In this document: positions 7,882 to 17,707 of the stretch, one piece after another
How positions within the stretch are numbered: position 1 is the first letter of the stretch
Layout of the letters: every line of letters begins with the position of its first letter
NCBI RefSeq assembly: GCF_024758005.1
Contig: NZ_CP103288.1
Location: 3,162,001-3,226,000, forward strand
From: Pseudarthrobacter sp. NS4
GTDB lineage: Bacteria; Actinomycetota; Actinomycetes; Actinomycetales; Micrococcaceae
DNA length: 64,000 bases
Direction of reading: 5' to 3'
Notes under the pieces: model-generated
Databases searched by the model: none
What the model saw: the letters and a program-made list of their open reading frames with translations, nothing else
What the model was told of the DNA's origin: nothing
Program-made: the position numbers and the translations under genes

Positions 7882-8367
7882 ATGACGGAGCACTTTGACG
7901 GCCACGACGCATGGGCTGCGGCCCTGCGCGCCCACGGCCGGCGGGTGACCAAGCAGCGCCTGGCAGTCTTGGCCGCCGTCGAACGCCACCCCCACTCCCC
8001 CGCCGAAAGCATCCTCGCCGCGGCCCGGGCCGATCTGCCCGAGCTCACGGCACAGTCGGTATACGTGGTTCTGGGTGACCTGACCGACCTGCACATGCTG
8101 CGCCGGTTCGAGCCGCCGCACTCCCCGGCGCTGTACGAAACCCGGGTGGGTGACAACCACCACCATGCCATCTGCATCAGCTGCGGCCGGGTGGAGGACG
8201 TGGACTGTGCCGTGGGCCATGCCCCGTGCCTCACGCCCCACTGGGATGAGAACGCCAAGCCCATGGCCATCCAGATCGCCGACGTTATGTACCAAGGCAT
8301 CTGCCAGGACTGCCAGCAGTCCCAAAAACTTCCTTCCAATCGTCCCCCGCAAGAAATAGAGAAATAG
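7882..8367 (+). CDS. furA: FurA-type ferric uptake family repressor
   Basis: 161 residues with the Fur layout: N-terminal winged helix ([15 protein letters not shown] ... HSPAESIL) and a C-terminal metal-binding dimerisation domain with HHHAIC, the ISC motif and a second Cys pair (CQDC) for structural zinc. The gene ends 7 bp before the catalase start, the classic furA-kat arrangement in which FurA represses the operon until peroxide or metal status inactivates it. A palindrome overlaps the promoter. An ATG at 7874 is out of frame and not used. Confidence 0.9.
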   Translation: MTEHFDGHDAWAAALRAHGRRVTKQRLAVLAAVERHPHSPAESILAAARADLPELTAQSVYVVLGDLTDLHMLRRFEPPHSPALYETRVGDNHHHAICISCGRVEDVDCAVGHAPCLTPHWDENAKPMAIQIADVMYQGICQDCQQSQKLPSNRPPQEIEK

Positions 8368-8374
8368 GAGAACA

Positions 8375-9856
8375 ATGACTGCCATTTCAACAACCCAGTC
8401 AGGTGCCCCCGTTACGTCCGACGCCCACTCGAAGTCAGTCGGTGCCGACGGCGCGATCATCCTGACCGACCACTACCTGGTGGAAAAGCTCGCTCAGTTC
8501 AACCGCGAGCGGGTGCCGGAGCGCGTAGTGCACGCCAAGGGCGGCGGTGCATTCGGTACGTTCAAGGCCACCGAGGACGTGTCCAAGTACACCAAGGCAG
8601 CCTTCCTCCAGCCCGGCGCCGAAACCGAGATGCTGATCCGCTTCTCCTCTGTGGCCGGCGAGAACGGTTCACCGGACACCTGGCGTGATCCCCGCGGTTT
8701 CGCCGTGAAGTTCTACACCTCCGAGGGCAACTATGACCTCGTTGGCAACAACACCCCGGTGTTCTTCATCCGCGACGGCATCAAGTTCCCGGACTTCATC
8801 CACTCCCAGAAGCGCCTCCCGGGCACCCACCTGCGCGACGCCGACATGCAGTGGGACTTCTGGACCCTGTCCCCCGAGTCCGCACACCAGGTCACCTGGC
8901 TGATGGGTGACCGCGGCCTGCCCGCCTCCTGGCGTGAAATGCAGGGCTACGGCTCCCACACCTACCAGTGGATCAATGCCGAGGGCGAGCGTTTCTGGGT
9001 CAAGTACCACTTCAAGTCCAACCAGGGCGTGAACTCCATGACCGGCGAGCAGGCCGAGGCCCTGGCCGGTTCGGACGCGGACTTCTACATCCGCGACCTG
9101 TCCGAGAACATCGAAGCCGGCAACTTCCCGTCCTGGGACCTGCACGTGCAGGTCATGCCGTACGAGGATGCCAAAACGTACCGCTTCAACCCGTTCGACC
9201 TGACCAAGGTCTGGCCGCACGGCGACTACCCGCTGATCAAGGTGGGCACCATGGAGCTGAACCGGAACCCGGAGAACTACTTCGCGCAGATCGAACAGGC
9301 TACCTTCGCGCCGTCGAACTTCGTGCCGGGTATTGCCGCTTCCCCGGACAAGATGCTGCAGGCCCGCATCTTCTCCTACGCGGACGCACACCGCTACCGC
9401 GTGGGCACCAACCACGCCCAGATCCCGGTGAACCAGCCGAAGAACCAGGTCAACAACTACAGCCAGGACGGCGCGGGACGTTACCTGTTCAATGCCCCCT
9501 CGGTTCCGGTCTACGCCCCCAACTCCGTTGGCGGCCCGGCTGCTGTTGAGCCGCAGAACCCGGCCGGCGGCTGGGAGAACGACGGCGAGCTGACCCTCGC
9601 CGCGCACTCCCTCCACGCCGAGGACAGCGACTTTGTCCAGGCCGGCGCGCTCTACCGTGAGGTGTACGACGAGGCCGCCAAGGCCCGCTTCCTGGAAACC
9701 ATCACCGGTGCCGTGGGCGGCGTCAAGAGCCCCGGCATCAAGGAACGCGCCATCCAGTACTGGACCAACGTCGACGCCGAGCTCGGCGCCAAGCTCCGCG
9801 CCAACCTCGGCGCAGCAACACTCTCCGACGCAGAAGCAGCCAACAAGATCGGCTGA
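8375..9856 (+). CDS. katA: Monofunctional heme catalase
   Basis: 493 residues, small-subunit catalase. The catalytic His is in [11 protein letters not shown] (His 53), the distal Asn in [12 protein letters not shown] (Asn 126), and the heme-ligand Tyr in [10 protein letters not shown] (Tyr 335). It decomposes hydrogen peroxide in the cytoplasm. The start has AGGAG upstream and lies 7 bp after furA, so the two are surely co-transcribed and controlled by FurA. A terminator follows at 9878. Confidence 0.97.
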   Translation: MTAISTTQSGAPVTSDAHSKSVGADGAIILTDHYLVEKLAQFNRERVPERVVHAKGGGAFGTFKATEDVSKYTKAAFLQPGAETEMLIRFSSVAGENGSPDTWRDPRGFAVKFYTSEGNYDLVGNNTPVFFIRDGIKFPDFIHSQKRLPGTHLRDADMQWDFWTLSPESAHQVTWLMGDRGLPASWREMQGYGSHTYQWINAEGERFWVKYHFKSNQGVNSMTGEQAEALAGSDADFYIRDLSENIEAGNFPSWDLHVQVMPYEDAKTYRFNPFDLTKVWPHGDYPLIKVGTMELNRNPENYFAQIEQATFAPSNFVPGIAASPDKMLQARIFSYADAHRYRVGTNHAQIPVNQPKNQVNNYSQDGAGRYLFNAPSVPVYAPNSVGGPAAVEPQNPAGGWENDGELTLAAHSLHAEDSDFVQAGALYREVYDEAAKARFLETITGAVGGVKSPGIKERAIQYWTNVDAELGAKLRANLGAATLSDAEAANKIG

Positions 9857-9877
9857 TTCCCGCTGGTGAGCATTTGG

Positions 9878-9916
9878 AACCACCCCGTCACGGCTGCCGT
9901 GGCGGGGTGGTTTTTT
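9878..9916 (+). terminator. Rho-independent terminator of furA-katA
   Basis: Arms AACCACCCCG and CGGGGTGGTT with an added CACGG/CCGTG inner pair, followed by six T. Confidence 0.9.
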
Positions 9917-9978
9917 GCGCTTTCCACATAGCAAACTGAACCGTAGCCGCCGCCGGGCGTCCTCCCTAGTATCGCTGC

Positions 9979-10590
9979 ATGACAACTTTCCAGGGCATCC
10001 CGGCCGGCGCTTTCGGGTTCTACGCAGAACTCCACGCCAACAACAACCGGCAGTGGTGGCTGGAGCACAAGGAGAGCTATCAGTCGCTGGTCCGGGATCC
10101 TCTTACGTCGCTTCTCGAAGAGCTCGAACCCAGGTTCGGGCCAGGCAGGATTTTCCGCCCCAACAGGGATATCCGGTTTTCCCTGGACAAGTCACCCTAC
10201 AAGACCGCCCAGGGCGCTTTTGCCTCGGCGCAGGAGGGCGTTGGGTACTACCTCCAGATCAGTGCCGAGGGCCTGCTGGTCGGCGCGGGCTACCATTCCC
10301 ATTCACCCGCGCAGCTGGCAAGGTACCGGAACTCGGTTGACGCCTCGGGCACAGGAGAATCACTCCGGCATATTGTGGATGCAGTGGCGGGCGCGGGCTT
10401 TGCCGTGGAAGGCGAGAAGCTCAAGACCGTGCCGCGTGGATACGCGCGCGACCATCCGCGGGCAGAGCTCCTCAAACACAAATCACTTGCGGCAAGTATC
10501 GATCTGGGCCAGCCCGAATGGCTGGCCAGCCCCGCCGCAGTCCCGGGGATCTCCAGGCTCTGGGATGAGCTGCGCCCCCTGGTGGACTGA
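9979..10590 (+). CDS. DUF2461 family protein
   Basis: 203 residues covering the whole DUF2461 (TIGR02453) domain: FYAELHANNNRQWWLEHK near the start, GRIFRPNRDIRFSLDKSPYK in the first third, and PRGYARDHPRAELLKHKS near residue 155. The family is widespread in bacteria and its biochemical role is unknown. The gene stands alone after the katA terminator and converges on the TetR gene. Start ATG 9979 gives the family-typical N-terminus. Confidence 0.9.
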   Translation: MTTFQGIPAGAFGFYAELHANNNRQWWLEHKESYQSLVRDPLTSLLEELEPRFGPGRIFRPNRDIRFSLDKSPYKTAQGAFASAQEGVGYYLQISAEGLLVGAGYHSHSPAQLARYRNSVDASGTGESLRHIVDAVAGAGFAVEGEKLKTVPRGYARDHPRAELLKHKSLAASIDLGQPEWLASPAAVPGISRLWDELRPLVD

Positions 10591-10656
10591 GTAAGCCGGC
10601 ACGCGGCCCCGTGATGCTTCGGCAGCATCCCCAGGAATCAGCCTGCCACTGTTGGT

Positions 10657-11259
10657 TCAGGCTTCATTCGCTGCGGCCAGGCGGGTGTCGAGGTTGTTGA
10701 AGAAAACCGTCAGCATCAGTTCGAAGGCTTTGGTGGCGGCCTCCGGCTCGTTCATGACCACGAAGTCGAACTGGAGGCCGTAGAACGTCGAGGTGAAGAG
10801 CCGGGCGTCGGTATCCGCGTATTCCTCCGGAATCCCTTGCACCATGAGCCAGTCTCGGGTCTTGTGGTGGAGCATCCGGAAATGCTCCTGTGACGTTCCC
10901 CGGGGCTCGGCCGCGACGATGTCCTGGGCAGTGGCTTCGAACTCGAGCCTTGTCAGGTGGCGGTTCCGCTGGGCCATGGTCCATTGCCAGGAGTCCAGCA
11001 GGAACTCCCGCCATGCGGCGCGGTCAATGTCGCGGACATCGGTGTTGCGCATGCGGTCAAGCCTGGATTCGATGGACACCACAATGTCATTGATCAGCTG
11101 GTCCCGGCTCCCGAAGTGGTAAACCAGCACGTAGGCGCTCATTCCCAGGCCCTCTGCGAGGCTCCGGAAGGTCAGCTCCGCCAGCGTCTTGTCCATCAGG
11201 TAGTCGAGGATGGCGCCCAGCAGTTCGGCTTTTCGTTCGGGTCGTGTCGGGCGTGCCAT
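10657..11259 (-). CDS. TetR/AcrR family regulator
   Basis: 200 residues. The N-terminal helix-turn-helix (about 10-55) reads LTFRSLAEGLGMSAYVLVYH, the TetR recognition-helix region. The remainder is a helical ligand-binding domain that I cannot assign to a ligand class. A terminator separates it from the permease upstream, so it forms its own transcript. The bases before the ATG contain a TATACCT -10-like box. Its targets are unknown; the neighbouring amino-acid permease is the obvious candidate. Confidence 0.88.
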   Translation of the reverse strand: MARPTRPERKAELLGAILDYLMDKTLAELTFRSLAEGLGMSAYVLVYHFGSRDQLINDIVVSIESRLDRMRNTDVRDIDRAAWREFLLDSWQWTMAQRNRHLTRLEFEATAQDIVAAEPRGTSQEHFRMLHHKTRDWLMVQGIPEEYADTDARLFTSTFYGLQFDFVVMNEPEAATKAFELMLTVFFNNLDTRLAAANEA

Positions 11260-11344
11260 AGTTCCATCCTAGGTATAACCGCGGGTGGTCCTGCCCGCCG
11301 TGCCCTTGCGCGCGTCCCGCATGAGCCGCGGCCGGGCGATAACA

Positions 11345-11382
11345 AAAACCACCCGCAGACCAGATGATCTGCGGGTGGTTTT
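11345..11382 (-). terminator. Terminator after the amino-acid permease
   Basis: Arms AAAACCACCCGCAGA and TCTGCGGGTGGTTTT, T-rich in both directions. It lies between the permease end and the TetR gene. Confidence 0.85.
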
Positions 11383-11417
11383 GAGCAGCCGGCCGCCTCT
11401 CAGGCGGTGACCGCAAG

Positions 11418-12983
11418 TCAGACGCGGGTGTACTCGTCCTCGTCGGTGCGGCTGTGCCCGGCAGCAGTTGCGCCACCTGCCGGGGATCCGTTGACGGCGG
11501 TGCTGGCCGCGCTGAAACGCTCATTGAGGCGCGAGTGCCGCTGTCCGTAGGCGAAATAGATTGCCAGGCCGATGGCCAGCCAGATGGCGAAGAAGATCCA
11601 GGTCTCCACTGCCAGGTTGGTCATCAGGTACAGGCACAGCAGGGCGGACACGATCGGCAGGACCTTGCCGAACGGAACGCGGAAAGCGGGCTTCAGGTCA
11701 GGCCGCTTCCTGCGCAGCACCAGGATGCCCGAACTGACCACAACGAAGGCGGAGAGCGTACCGATGTTGATCATTTCCTCGAGCAGGTCCACTTTGGTCA
11801 GGCCTGCCACCACGGCAACCGCGGCGCCGCAAATGATCTGGAGGCGTACCGGCGTCGAACGCTTTTCGCTTGTCTTGGACAGCGCACGGGGCAGGAGGCC
11901 ATCGCGGCTCATGGCCAGGACCACGCGGGAAAGGCCCATCAGCAGCACCATGATCACGGTGGTCAGGCCCACCAGGGAACCGAACGCGATGGTCTTCGCA
12001 GCGGAGGTGTCGCCCACCGCTTCGAAGGCAGTTGTGAGCGTGGGGTTCTCAGCCTCGGCCAACTGCGTGTAGGAAACCATGCCGGTCAGGGCCAGCGAGA
12101 CCAGGATGTACAGCAGGGTGACCAGGGCCAGGCCGCCGAAGATGCCGCGCGGAAGGGTCTTCTGGGGGTTCTTCACTTCCTCGGCAGAGGTGGCCACCAC
12201 GTCGAAACCGATGAAGGCGAAGAACACCAGGGCTGCACCGGCGAAGATGCCCAGGGTGCCGTACTGGGCAGGGGCGGCTCCGGTGAGGAAGCCGAAGAAG
12301 GACTGCTTCAGGACGTCGGCGGTGCCGGTGCCGCCGGTGGGCTCCGCCGCGGGGATGAACGGTGCGTAGTTTTCAAACTTGACGTAGGTGAAACCCACCA
12401 CGATCACGAAGAGGACGACGCCGATCTTGATCAGGGTGAAGATGTTGCCCACCCGTGCGGACAGCTTGGTGCCCAGCACCAGCAGCACGGTGAAGACGGC
12501 AACAATCAGGAACGCGCCCCAGTAGAGGTCAACGCCGGCAAGCGGGATGGCCGGCGGAATGTCGGCGCCCATCAGCGCGAACACCTTACTGAGGTAGATG
12601 CCCCAGTACTTGGCGATGACCGCCGCAGCGGTGAAGAGCTCCAGGATCAGGTTCCAGCCGATGATCCAGGCGAGGAGTTCGCCCATCGTGGCGTAGGTGA
12701 AAACGTAGGCGGAGCCGGCCACCGGGATGGCGGTGGCGAACTCGGCGTAGCACATGATGGCCAGGGCGCAGGTGACGGCGGCAATGGCGAAAGACAGGGT
12801 CACGGCGGGGCCGGAGAAGTTGGCAGCAGCCTTGGCACCTACGGAGAAGATGCCGGCGCCGACAGCCACGGCGACGCCCATGATCATGAGGTCCCAGCTG
12901 CTGAGGGAGCGCTTAAGCTTGCGTCCGGGTTCATCGGCGTCAGCAATCGACTGCTCGATGGATTTGGTCCGGAGAAGGTTCAT
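11418..12983 (-). CDS. APC-superfamily amino-acid permease (cationic-amino-acid-transporter type)
   Basis: 521 residues with 12 or more hydrophobic segments between about 30 and 490. The first segment has MGVAVAVGAGIFSVGAKAA, the unwound glycine motif of APC transporters that contacts the substrate amine. The pattern is closest to the YhdG/CAT group, which moves basic or broad-range amino acids by proton symport or exchange. The N-terminal LKRSLSSWDLMIMGV segment is also typical. The polar C-terminal tail (about 495-521) is not conserved. Substrate not determinable from sequence. Confidence 0.88.
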   Translation of the reverse strand: MNLLRTKSIEQSIADADEPGRKLKRSLSSWDLMIMGVAVAVGAGIFSVGAKAAANFSGPAVTLSFAIAAVTCALAIMCYAEFATAIPVAGSAYVFTYATMGELLAWIIGWNLILELFTAAAVIAKYWGIYLSKVFALMGADIPPAIPLAGVDLYWGAFLIVAVFTVLLVLGTKLSARVGNIFTLIKIGVVLFVIVVGFTYVKFENYAPFIPAAEPTGGTGTADVLKQSFFGFLTGAAPAQYGTLGIFAGAALVFFAFIGFDVVATSAEEVKNPQKTLPRGIFGGLALVTLLYILVSLALTGMVSYTQLAEAENPTLTTAFEAVGDTSAAKTIAFGSLVGLTTVIMVLLMGLSRVVLAMSRDGLLPRALSKTSEKRSTPVRLQIICGAAVAVVAGLTKVDLLEEMINIGTLSAFVVVSSGILVLRRKRPDLKPAFRVPFGKVLPIVSALLCLYLMTNLAVETWIFFAIWLAIGLAIYFAYGQRHSRLNERFSAASTAVNGSPAGGATAAGHSRTDEDEYTRV

Positions 12984-13156
12984 AGGGGATCACAATCCTG
13001 GTTTGTGACGGAAACAGACCCACCAACGCTAATATCCATCCACCGGACGGCCACAATCATCCCGGATAGTGAGATGTGCTCAGGGCCGAATATTATTCTG
13101 CGGAAGCACGCGTGGCCCTCCGCCTGAAGGGCCACGGGCGCTTCCGGTCGAACCGG

Positions 13157-13564
13157 CTAAGCCGGCCAGTCCATCAGGGTGGACCGGATCAGGAAACGCT
13201 TGCCTTCCGGTGCTTCCACCGAAAAACCGCTCCCCCGCCCGGGAACCACGTCAATGGTGAGATGGGTATGGCTCCAGTAGTTGAACTGCTCCCGCGACAT
13301 CCAGAACTCCAGCGGCTGCGGCTCCGTCCCCGGCGAGACGTCAAACAGCCCCAGGAGGATGTCGGCGTCGCCGGTGATGAAGTCGCCCTTCGGATAGCAC
13401 ATGGGCGCAGACCCATCGCAGCAGCCGCCGGACTGGTGGAACATGAGTGGCCCGTGCTGGAGCCACAGCTTCCGGAGCAGCTGCACGGCTGCCGGGGTGA
13501 GCGCCACCCGGGAGAACTCTTCCCCGGGCAGCGTCACCGCGGCATTCAGCCTGTCCAGCGGCAT
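13157..13564 (-). CDS. DUF779 family protein
   Basis: 135 residues. DUF779 hallmarks are visible: LWLQHGPLMFHQSGGCCDGS, MCYPKGDF and FWMSREQFNYWSHTHLTID. The double Cys and the His residues suggest metal binding, but the function is not established. Its ATG overlaps the stop of the alcohol dehydrogenase gene by one base (TGATG), so the two are translationally coupled. DUF779 genes regularly sit behind aldehyde dehydrogenase genes, which supports an accessory role in this pathway. Confidence 0.9.
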   Translation of the reverse strand: MPLDRLNAAVTLPGEEFSRVALTPAAVQLLRKLWLQHGPLMFHQSGGCCDGSAPMCYPKGDFITGDADILLGLFDVSPGTEPQPLEFWMSREQFNYWSHTHLTIDVVPGRGSGFSVEAPEGKRFLIRSTLMDWPA

Positions 13565-14586
13565 CAGAACCTCAGCACCACGCGGCCGTCGATCTTGGCG
13601 TGCTTCATCTCGTCGAGCACGGCGTTGATCTCCGGGAGCTCCCGCACCGAGACGGTGGGGTGGATCTTGCCCTGGGCGTAGAAGCCCAGGGCCTCCTCCA
13701 TGTCCTGCCGGGTCCCGACGATGGAACCGCGCACCGTCAGGCCCTTGAGCACAATCTCGAAGATCGGTGCCGGGAAGTCGCCGGGCGGCAACCCGTTGAA
13801 CACAATGGTGCCGCCACGGCGGACCATCCCGATGGCCTGCCCGAACGCTGAAGGATGCACCGCAGTGACCAGGACGCCATGGCAACCTCCGGTTTCGCGC
13901 TGGATCACTTCCACCGGGTCCTCGTGCAGGGCATTGACCGTCAATTCAGCGCCGTGGGCCTTCGCCAGGGCAAGCTTGTCATCGGCAATATCCACTGCCG
14001 CAACCCGCAGGCCCATGGCCACCGCGTACTGCACGGCAATGTGGCCCAGGCCGCCAATGCCGGAGATGGTGACCCACTGGCCCGGTTTGGCCTCGGTCAT
14101 CTTCAGGCCCTTGTAGACGGTGACGCCGGCGCACAGCACCGGCGCCACCTCGACGGGGTCGGATCCCGCCGGTATGCGCGCGGCGAACCGTGAGTCCACC
14201 AGCATGTACTCGCCGAACGAGCCGTCCACGCTGTAGCCGGCGTTTTTCTGCACTTCGCAGAGTGTTTCCCAGCCGGTGCGGCAGTACTGGCAGTCACCGC
14301 AGGCGGACCAGAGCCAGGCGTTGCCCACCAGGTCACCGACTGCCAGGTCGGTGACGCCCTCGCCGAGCACCACCACTTCCCCCACGCCCTCGTGACCGGG
14401 GATGAAGGGCGGTGAGGGTTTGACGGGCCAATCGCCCTCGGCTGCGTGGAGGTCGGTGTGGCATACACCCGTGGTCAGCACTTTCACCAGCGCCTCCCCG
14501 GGCCCCGGCGTGGGGATGGCGAGGTCCTGGAGCTGGAGGTCCTTGCCGAATTCGGTTACTACTGCTGCTTGCATTGTCGTCGTCAT
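13564..14586 (-). CDS. adhP: Zinc-dependent alcohol dehydrogenase, AdhP type
   Basis: 340 residues of the medium-chain dehydrogenase family. Catalytic zinc site: TGVCHTDLHAAEGDWP and GHEGVGEVV. The structural zinc loop has four Cys (CGDCQYCRTGWETLC). The NAD-binding Rossmann motif is GIGGLGHIAVQYA. It oxidises short primary alcohols such as ethanol to aldehydes, which the next-upstream aldehyde dehydrogenase would convert to acids. It lies in an operon-like row with that gene and with DUF779. Confidence 0.93.
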   Translation of the reverse strand: MTTTMQAAVVTEFGKDLQLQDLAIPTPGPGEALVKVLTTGVCHTDLHAAEGDWPVKPSPPFIPGHEGVGEVVVLGEGVTDLAVGDLVGNAWLWSACGDCQYCRTGWETLCEVQKNAGYSVDGSFGEYMLVDSRFAARIPAGSDPVEVAPVLCAGVTVYKGLKMTEAKPGQWVTISGIGGLGHIAVQYAVAMGLRVAAVDIADDKLALAKAHGAELTVNALHEDPVEVIQRETGGCHGVLVTAVHPSAFGQAIGMVRRGGTIVFNGLPPGDFPAPIFEIVLKGLTVRGSIVGTRQDMEEALGFYAQGKIHPTVSVRELPEINAVLDEMKHAKIDGRVVLRF

Positions 14587-14651
14587 TGGCGAAATCCTTG
14601 CGTCGTTGTAGCTGAGCTAGCGGAGATGTAGCTGAGGTGAAGCAGGGGCTT

Positions 14652-16175
14652 TTAGAAGAAGCCCAGCTTGTTTTCGTTGTAGCTGACCAGCAGGTTCTTG
14701 GTCTGCTGGTAGTGGTCCAGCATCATGGCGTGGTTCTCCCGCCCGATGCCGGAGGACTTGTAGCCGCCGAACGCGGCCCCGGCCGGGTAGGCGTGGTAGT
14801 TGTTGACCCAGACGCGGCCGGCCTGGATTTCGCGGCCTGCCCGGTAGGCGGTGTTGCCGTTGCGGGACCAGACGCCGGCGCCCAGTCCGTAGAGCGTGTC
14901 GTTGGCGATGCCCATGGCGTCGCTGTAATCGCTGAACTTCGTGACGGCGACGACCGGTCCGAAGATTTCCTCCTGGAAGATCCGCATCTTGTTGTGGCCT
15001 TCGAACACCGTGGGCTGGACGTAGTAGCCGCCGGCGAGGTCGCCCGGCAGCTCTGCACGGCCGCCGCCGGTGAGGACCTTGGCGCCCTCCTGCTTGCCGA
15101 TGTCGATGTAGGAAAGGATCTTCTCCAGCTGGTCGTTGGATGCCTGGGCGCCCACCTGCGTCTCGGTGTCCAGCGGGTTGCCCTGCACCATCTTCTCCAC
15201 CCTCGCCACGGCGTCGGCCATGAACGAGTCGTAGATGTCCTCCTGCACCAGGGCGCGTGACGGGCAGGTGCAGACCTCGCCCTGGTTGAAGGCGAAAAGC
15301 GCGAAGCCCTCCTGCGCCTTGTCGTAGAACGCGTCGTTGTCCTGGGCGACGTCGTTGAAGAAGATGTTCGGGCTCTTGCCGCCCAGTTCAAGGGTGACGG
15401 GAATGAGGTTCTGGCTGGCGTACTGGCTGATCAGCCGGCCGGTAGTGGTCTCGCCCGTGAAGGCGATCTTACGGATCCGGGGGCTGGACGCCAGCGGCTT
15501 GCCGGCCTCCACGCCGAAGCCGTTCACCACGTTGAGCACGCCGGCCGGGAGCAGGTCGCCGATGAGCTCCATCAGGACCAGGATGGACGACGGCGTCTGC
15601 TCGGCCGGCTTGAGCACCACGGCGTTGCCGGCCGCGAGAGCGGGAGCCAGCTTCCAGACGGCCATCAGAATGGGGAAGTTCCAGGGGATGATCTGGCCCA
15701 CGACGCCGAGCGGCTCGTGGAAGTGGTAGGCGGTTGTGTCGTCGTCGAGCTGGGACAGCCTGCCCTCCTGGGCGCGGACTGCGGAGGCGAAGTAGCGGAA
15801 GTGGTCTGCCGCGAGCGGAAGGTCCGCGTTGAGGGTTTCGCGGATGGGCTTGCCGTTGTCCCAGGATTCGGCGACGGCAAGCATCTCCAGGTTCTCGTCG
15901 ATGCGGTCGGCGATCTTGTTCAGGATCGCGGCACGCTCGGCCACGGACGTCTTGCCCCAGGACGGTGCAACCTTGTGCGCGGCGTCCAGCGCCAGTTCGA
16001 TGTCCTCGGCCGTTCCGCGGGCCACCTCACAGAAGGCCTTGCCCGTGACCGGTGTGATGTTTTCGAAGTACTGGCCCTTCACCGGGGCCACCCACTCGCC
16101 GCCGATCCAGTTCTCGTAGCGGTCCTTGAAGGTGACCTTCGAACCCTCGGTTCCGGGCTGTGCGTAAACGGTCAT
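14652..16175 (-). CDS. NAD-dependent aldehyde dehydrogenase (acetaldehyde type)
   Basis: 507 residues. Catalytic Cys in [15 protein letters not shown], general-base Glu in [11 protein letters not shown], and cofactor-site Asn in [10 protein letters not shown]. The CTCPSRA form is typical of the AldA/ExaC/AcoD group that oxidises acetaldehyde or glycolaldehyde-like substrates. ATG 16175 has AAGGAGC before it. Between it and the regulator gene there is a 90-bp gap with a tandem palindrome-like operator, so expression is probably controlled there. Confidence 0.92.
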   Translation of the reverse strand: MTVYAQPGTEGSKVTFKDRYENWIGGEWVAPVKGQYFENITPVTGKAFCEVARGTAEDIELALDAAHKVAPSWGKTSVAERAAILNKIADRIDENLEMLAVAESWDNGKPIRETLNADLPLAADHFRYFASAVRAQEGRLSQLDDDTTAYHFHEPLGVVGQIIPWNFPILMAVWKLAPALAAGNAVVLKPAEQTPSSILVLMELIGDLLPAGVLNVVNGFGVEAGKPLASSPRIRKIAFTGETTTGRLISQYASQNLIPVTLELGGKSPNIFFNDVAQDNDAFYDKAQEGFALFAFNQGEVCTCPSRALVQEDIYDSFMADAVARVEKMVQGNPLDTETQVGAQASNDQLEKILSYIDIGKQEGAKVLTGGGRAELPGDLAGGYYVQPTVFEGHNKMRIFQEEIFGPVVAVTKFSDYSDAMGIANDTLYGLGAGVWSRNGNTAYRAGREIQAGRVWVNNYHAYPAGAAFGGYKSSGIGRENHAMMLDHYQQTKNLLVSYNENKLGFF

Positions 16176-16236
16176 TGCTAGCTCCTTTGCTGTGCAGTCC
16201 AGGCTTTCGCCGTTGGAGCAAGCGTAGGAGCGGGCA

Positions 16237-16257
16237 GGTTGCAGCCAGGTTGCAACC
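16237..16257 (-). promoter_or_regulatory. Tandem operator-like decamers before the aldehyde dehydrogenase gene
   Basis: GGTTGCAGCC (16237-16246) and the perfect palindrome GGTTGCAACC (16248-16257) are spaced 11 bp apart, one helical turn. They lie between the regulator stop and the aldehyde dehydrogenase start, a fitting place for the GAF regulator to bind. Confidence 0.55.
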
Positions 16258-16265
16258 ACTGGCTG

Positions 16266-17606
16266 TTAGACGCGCATTTCGGCTTCCAGCCGTTCAAGAT
16301 CCGTGACGACGGCGGCCCGCTTGGGTGACCGCGCCGGGAGGAGGCGGAGGGCGGCGCGGCGGACGCCGACGTCGTCCCTTGCCTCGGGAAGCCCGGCGTA
16401 CCGGAGCAGCGACTCGGCACTGCCGTCGGTCAGGACTGCCTCGCGCAGCAGCGACGAAACCTTGTTCCGCAACTCGACGATCCCGGGCGCCTCGGACCGC
16501 GGCAGAACTGCCCCACGATAGATTTCCAGGGCGATACGGTGTGCGCCGCGCTGCAGGCAGCTCAGCACCTGGCCGCTGTCCGGCACCACGTCCACCGGAA
16601 GGCGGTAGGGCCGCGAGCCCGGAACGGCGTCCGGGCTCAGCTGCTGAAGGACCTTACGCAGGCGCACCATCTCCGCCCGGAGCGTGATGGTGGAGCCGTC
16701 ACCCGGGTACAGGAGTAGGCTCAGTTCCTCGGCGCTGAGGCCGTCAGGATGGGAACTGAGCAGGGCCAGGATTTCGCTGTGCCGGGCGGACAAGGCAACG
16801 GTTTTGCCTTCCAGGCTGAGCAGGGCCTGGTCGCGGCCCAGCAGCTGCAGGCTGTTCCGGTAGAGGCTGCCTTCCTTGGCGCCCGCCCCCGTTGCGCGGG
16901 AAGCAGCAGCCGTGGCCCGGCGTCGCGCGGGCCGGCTGGCCAGTTCCGCGGCAAGCTGGAGACGTTCGACCCGCAGCTGCGCCTGGGCAGCGGCCACGGT
17001 TGCCTCCACCAGGGACAGGGTGTGTGGCGCCACCGCGGTGGCCGTGCCGGTGATGTCCACGACGCCGAGGACCGCACCGGAATCGGGGTCGTGGAACGGC
17101 ACGGCGGTGCAGCTCCACGCGTGGACAGCCCGCTGGTAGTGCTCAGCGCCGGCAATCTGGATGCCCCGGCCAAGGGCGAGGGCCGTTCCCGGGGCGCTGG
17201 TGCCCACTGTGGCTTCGGACCAGTCGGCACCGGCAACAAACATCATGCCCTCGGCGCGCCGCTGCAGCGCCGGGTCGCCATCCACCCAGAGCAGCCGGCC
17301 CACTTCGTCACCCACCGCCACCAGCAGTCCGCTGTCATGGCTCGGCTGGACCAGGAGTTTCTTGATGACGGGCATGATGGCCGCGAGGGGGTGCTGGCTG
17401 CGGTAGTCCTCCAGCTCGTCCTGGTCCAGGACCAGCGGAGCGGCAGGATTGTCCGGGTCCGCCTTGAAGCCGGCCGAACGCTGCCAGGACTCGCGGATCA
17501 GGCTGCGCAGGCCATTTGAACCATCCGCAAAGGTGCCCCCATCAAGCTGTTCATGCGCCGCCAGGGCGCTGCGCTGCATCGGTTCCGGCTGGATCAGGTT
17601 CCTCAT
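16266..17606 (-). CDS. GAF-domain transcriptional regulator of the alcohol/aldehyde operon
   Basis: 446 residues. The N-terminal half resembles the sensor part of AcoR-type activators: IRESWQRSAGF near residue 40, a GAF domain (about 70-220) with GTSAPGTALALGRGIQI and HAWSCTAVPFHDPDSG. There is no sigma-54 AAA domain. The C-terminal part (about 290-420) has LSARHSEILALLSSHPDGLS, a winged-helix-like segment. The ATG at 17606 with AGGAG before it is preferred over an upstream in-frame start. It reads directly toward the aldehyde and alcohol dehydrogenase genes and probably activates them in response to the alcohol or aldehyde. Confidence 0.82.
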   Translation of the reverse strand: MRNLIQPEPMQRSALAAHEQLDGGTFADGSNGLRSLIRESWQRSAGFKADPDNPAAPLVLDQDELEDYRSQHPLAAIMPVIKKLLVQPSHDSGLLVAVGDEVGRLLWVDGDPALQRRAEGMMFVAGADWSEATVGTSAPGTALALGRGIQIAGAEHYQRAVHAWSCTAVPFHDPDSGAVLGVVDITGTATAVAPHTLSLVEATVAAAQAQLRVERLQLAAELASRPARRRATAAASRATGAGAKEGSLYRNSLQLLGRDQALLSLEGKTVALSARHSEILALLSSHPDGLSAEELSLLLYPGDGSTITLRAEMVRLRKVLQQLSPDAVPGSRPYRLPVDVVPDSGQVLSCLQRGAHRIALEIYRGAVLPRSEAPGIVELRNKVSSLLREAVLTDGSAESLLRYAGLPEARDDVGVRRAALRLLPARSPKRAAVVTDLERLEAEMRV

Positions 17607-17707
17607 CGAACTCCTGTGCTGCCTGTAGGCACGGCGTAACGATGCCGGCCAGGGGATGGTCGCCATTCTAGCCCTGTCCAGGACGGGAAGGTATGGCCCG
17701 CCGGGCG

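Noticed and set aside
11454..13127. A 557-codon plus-strand frame opposite the amino-acid permease
   Set aside because: Low-complexity Gly/Gln/Asp composition with no domain; it is the antisense shadow of a GC-rich permease gene. The same applies to the long frames opposite 17708-19138, 23133-24563, 27929-29908 and 58142-60699.
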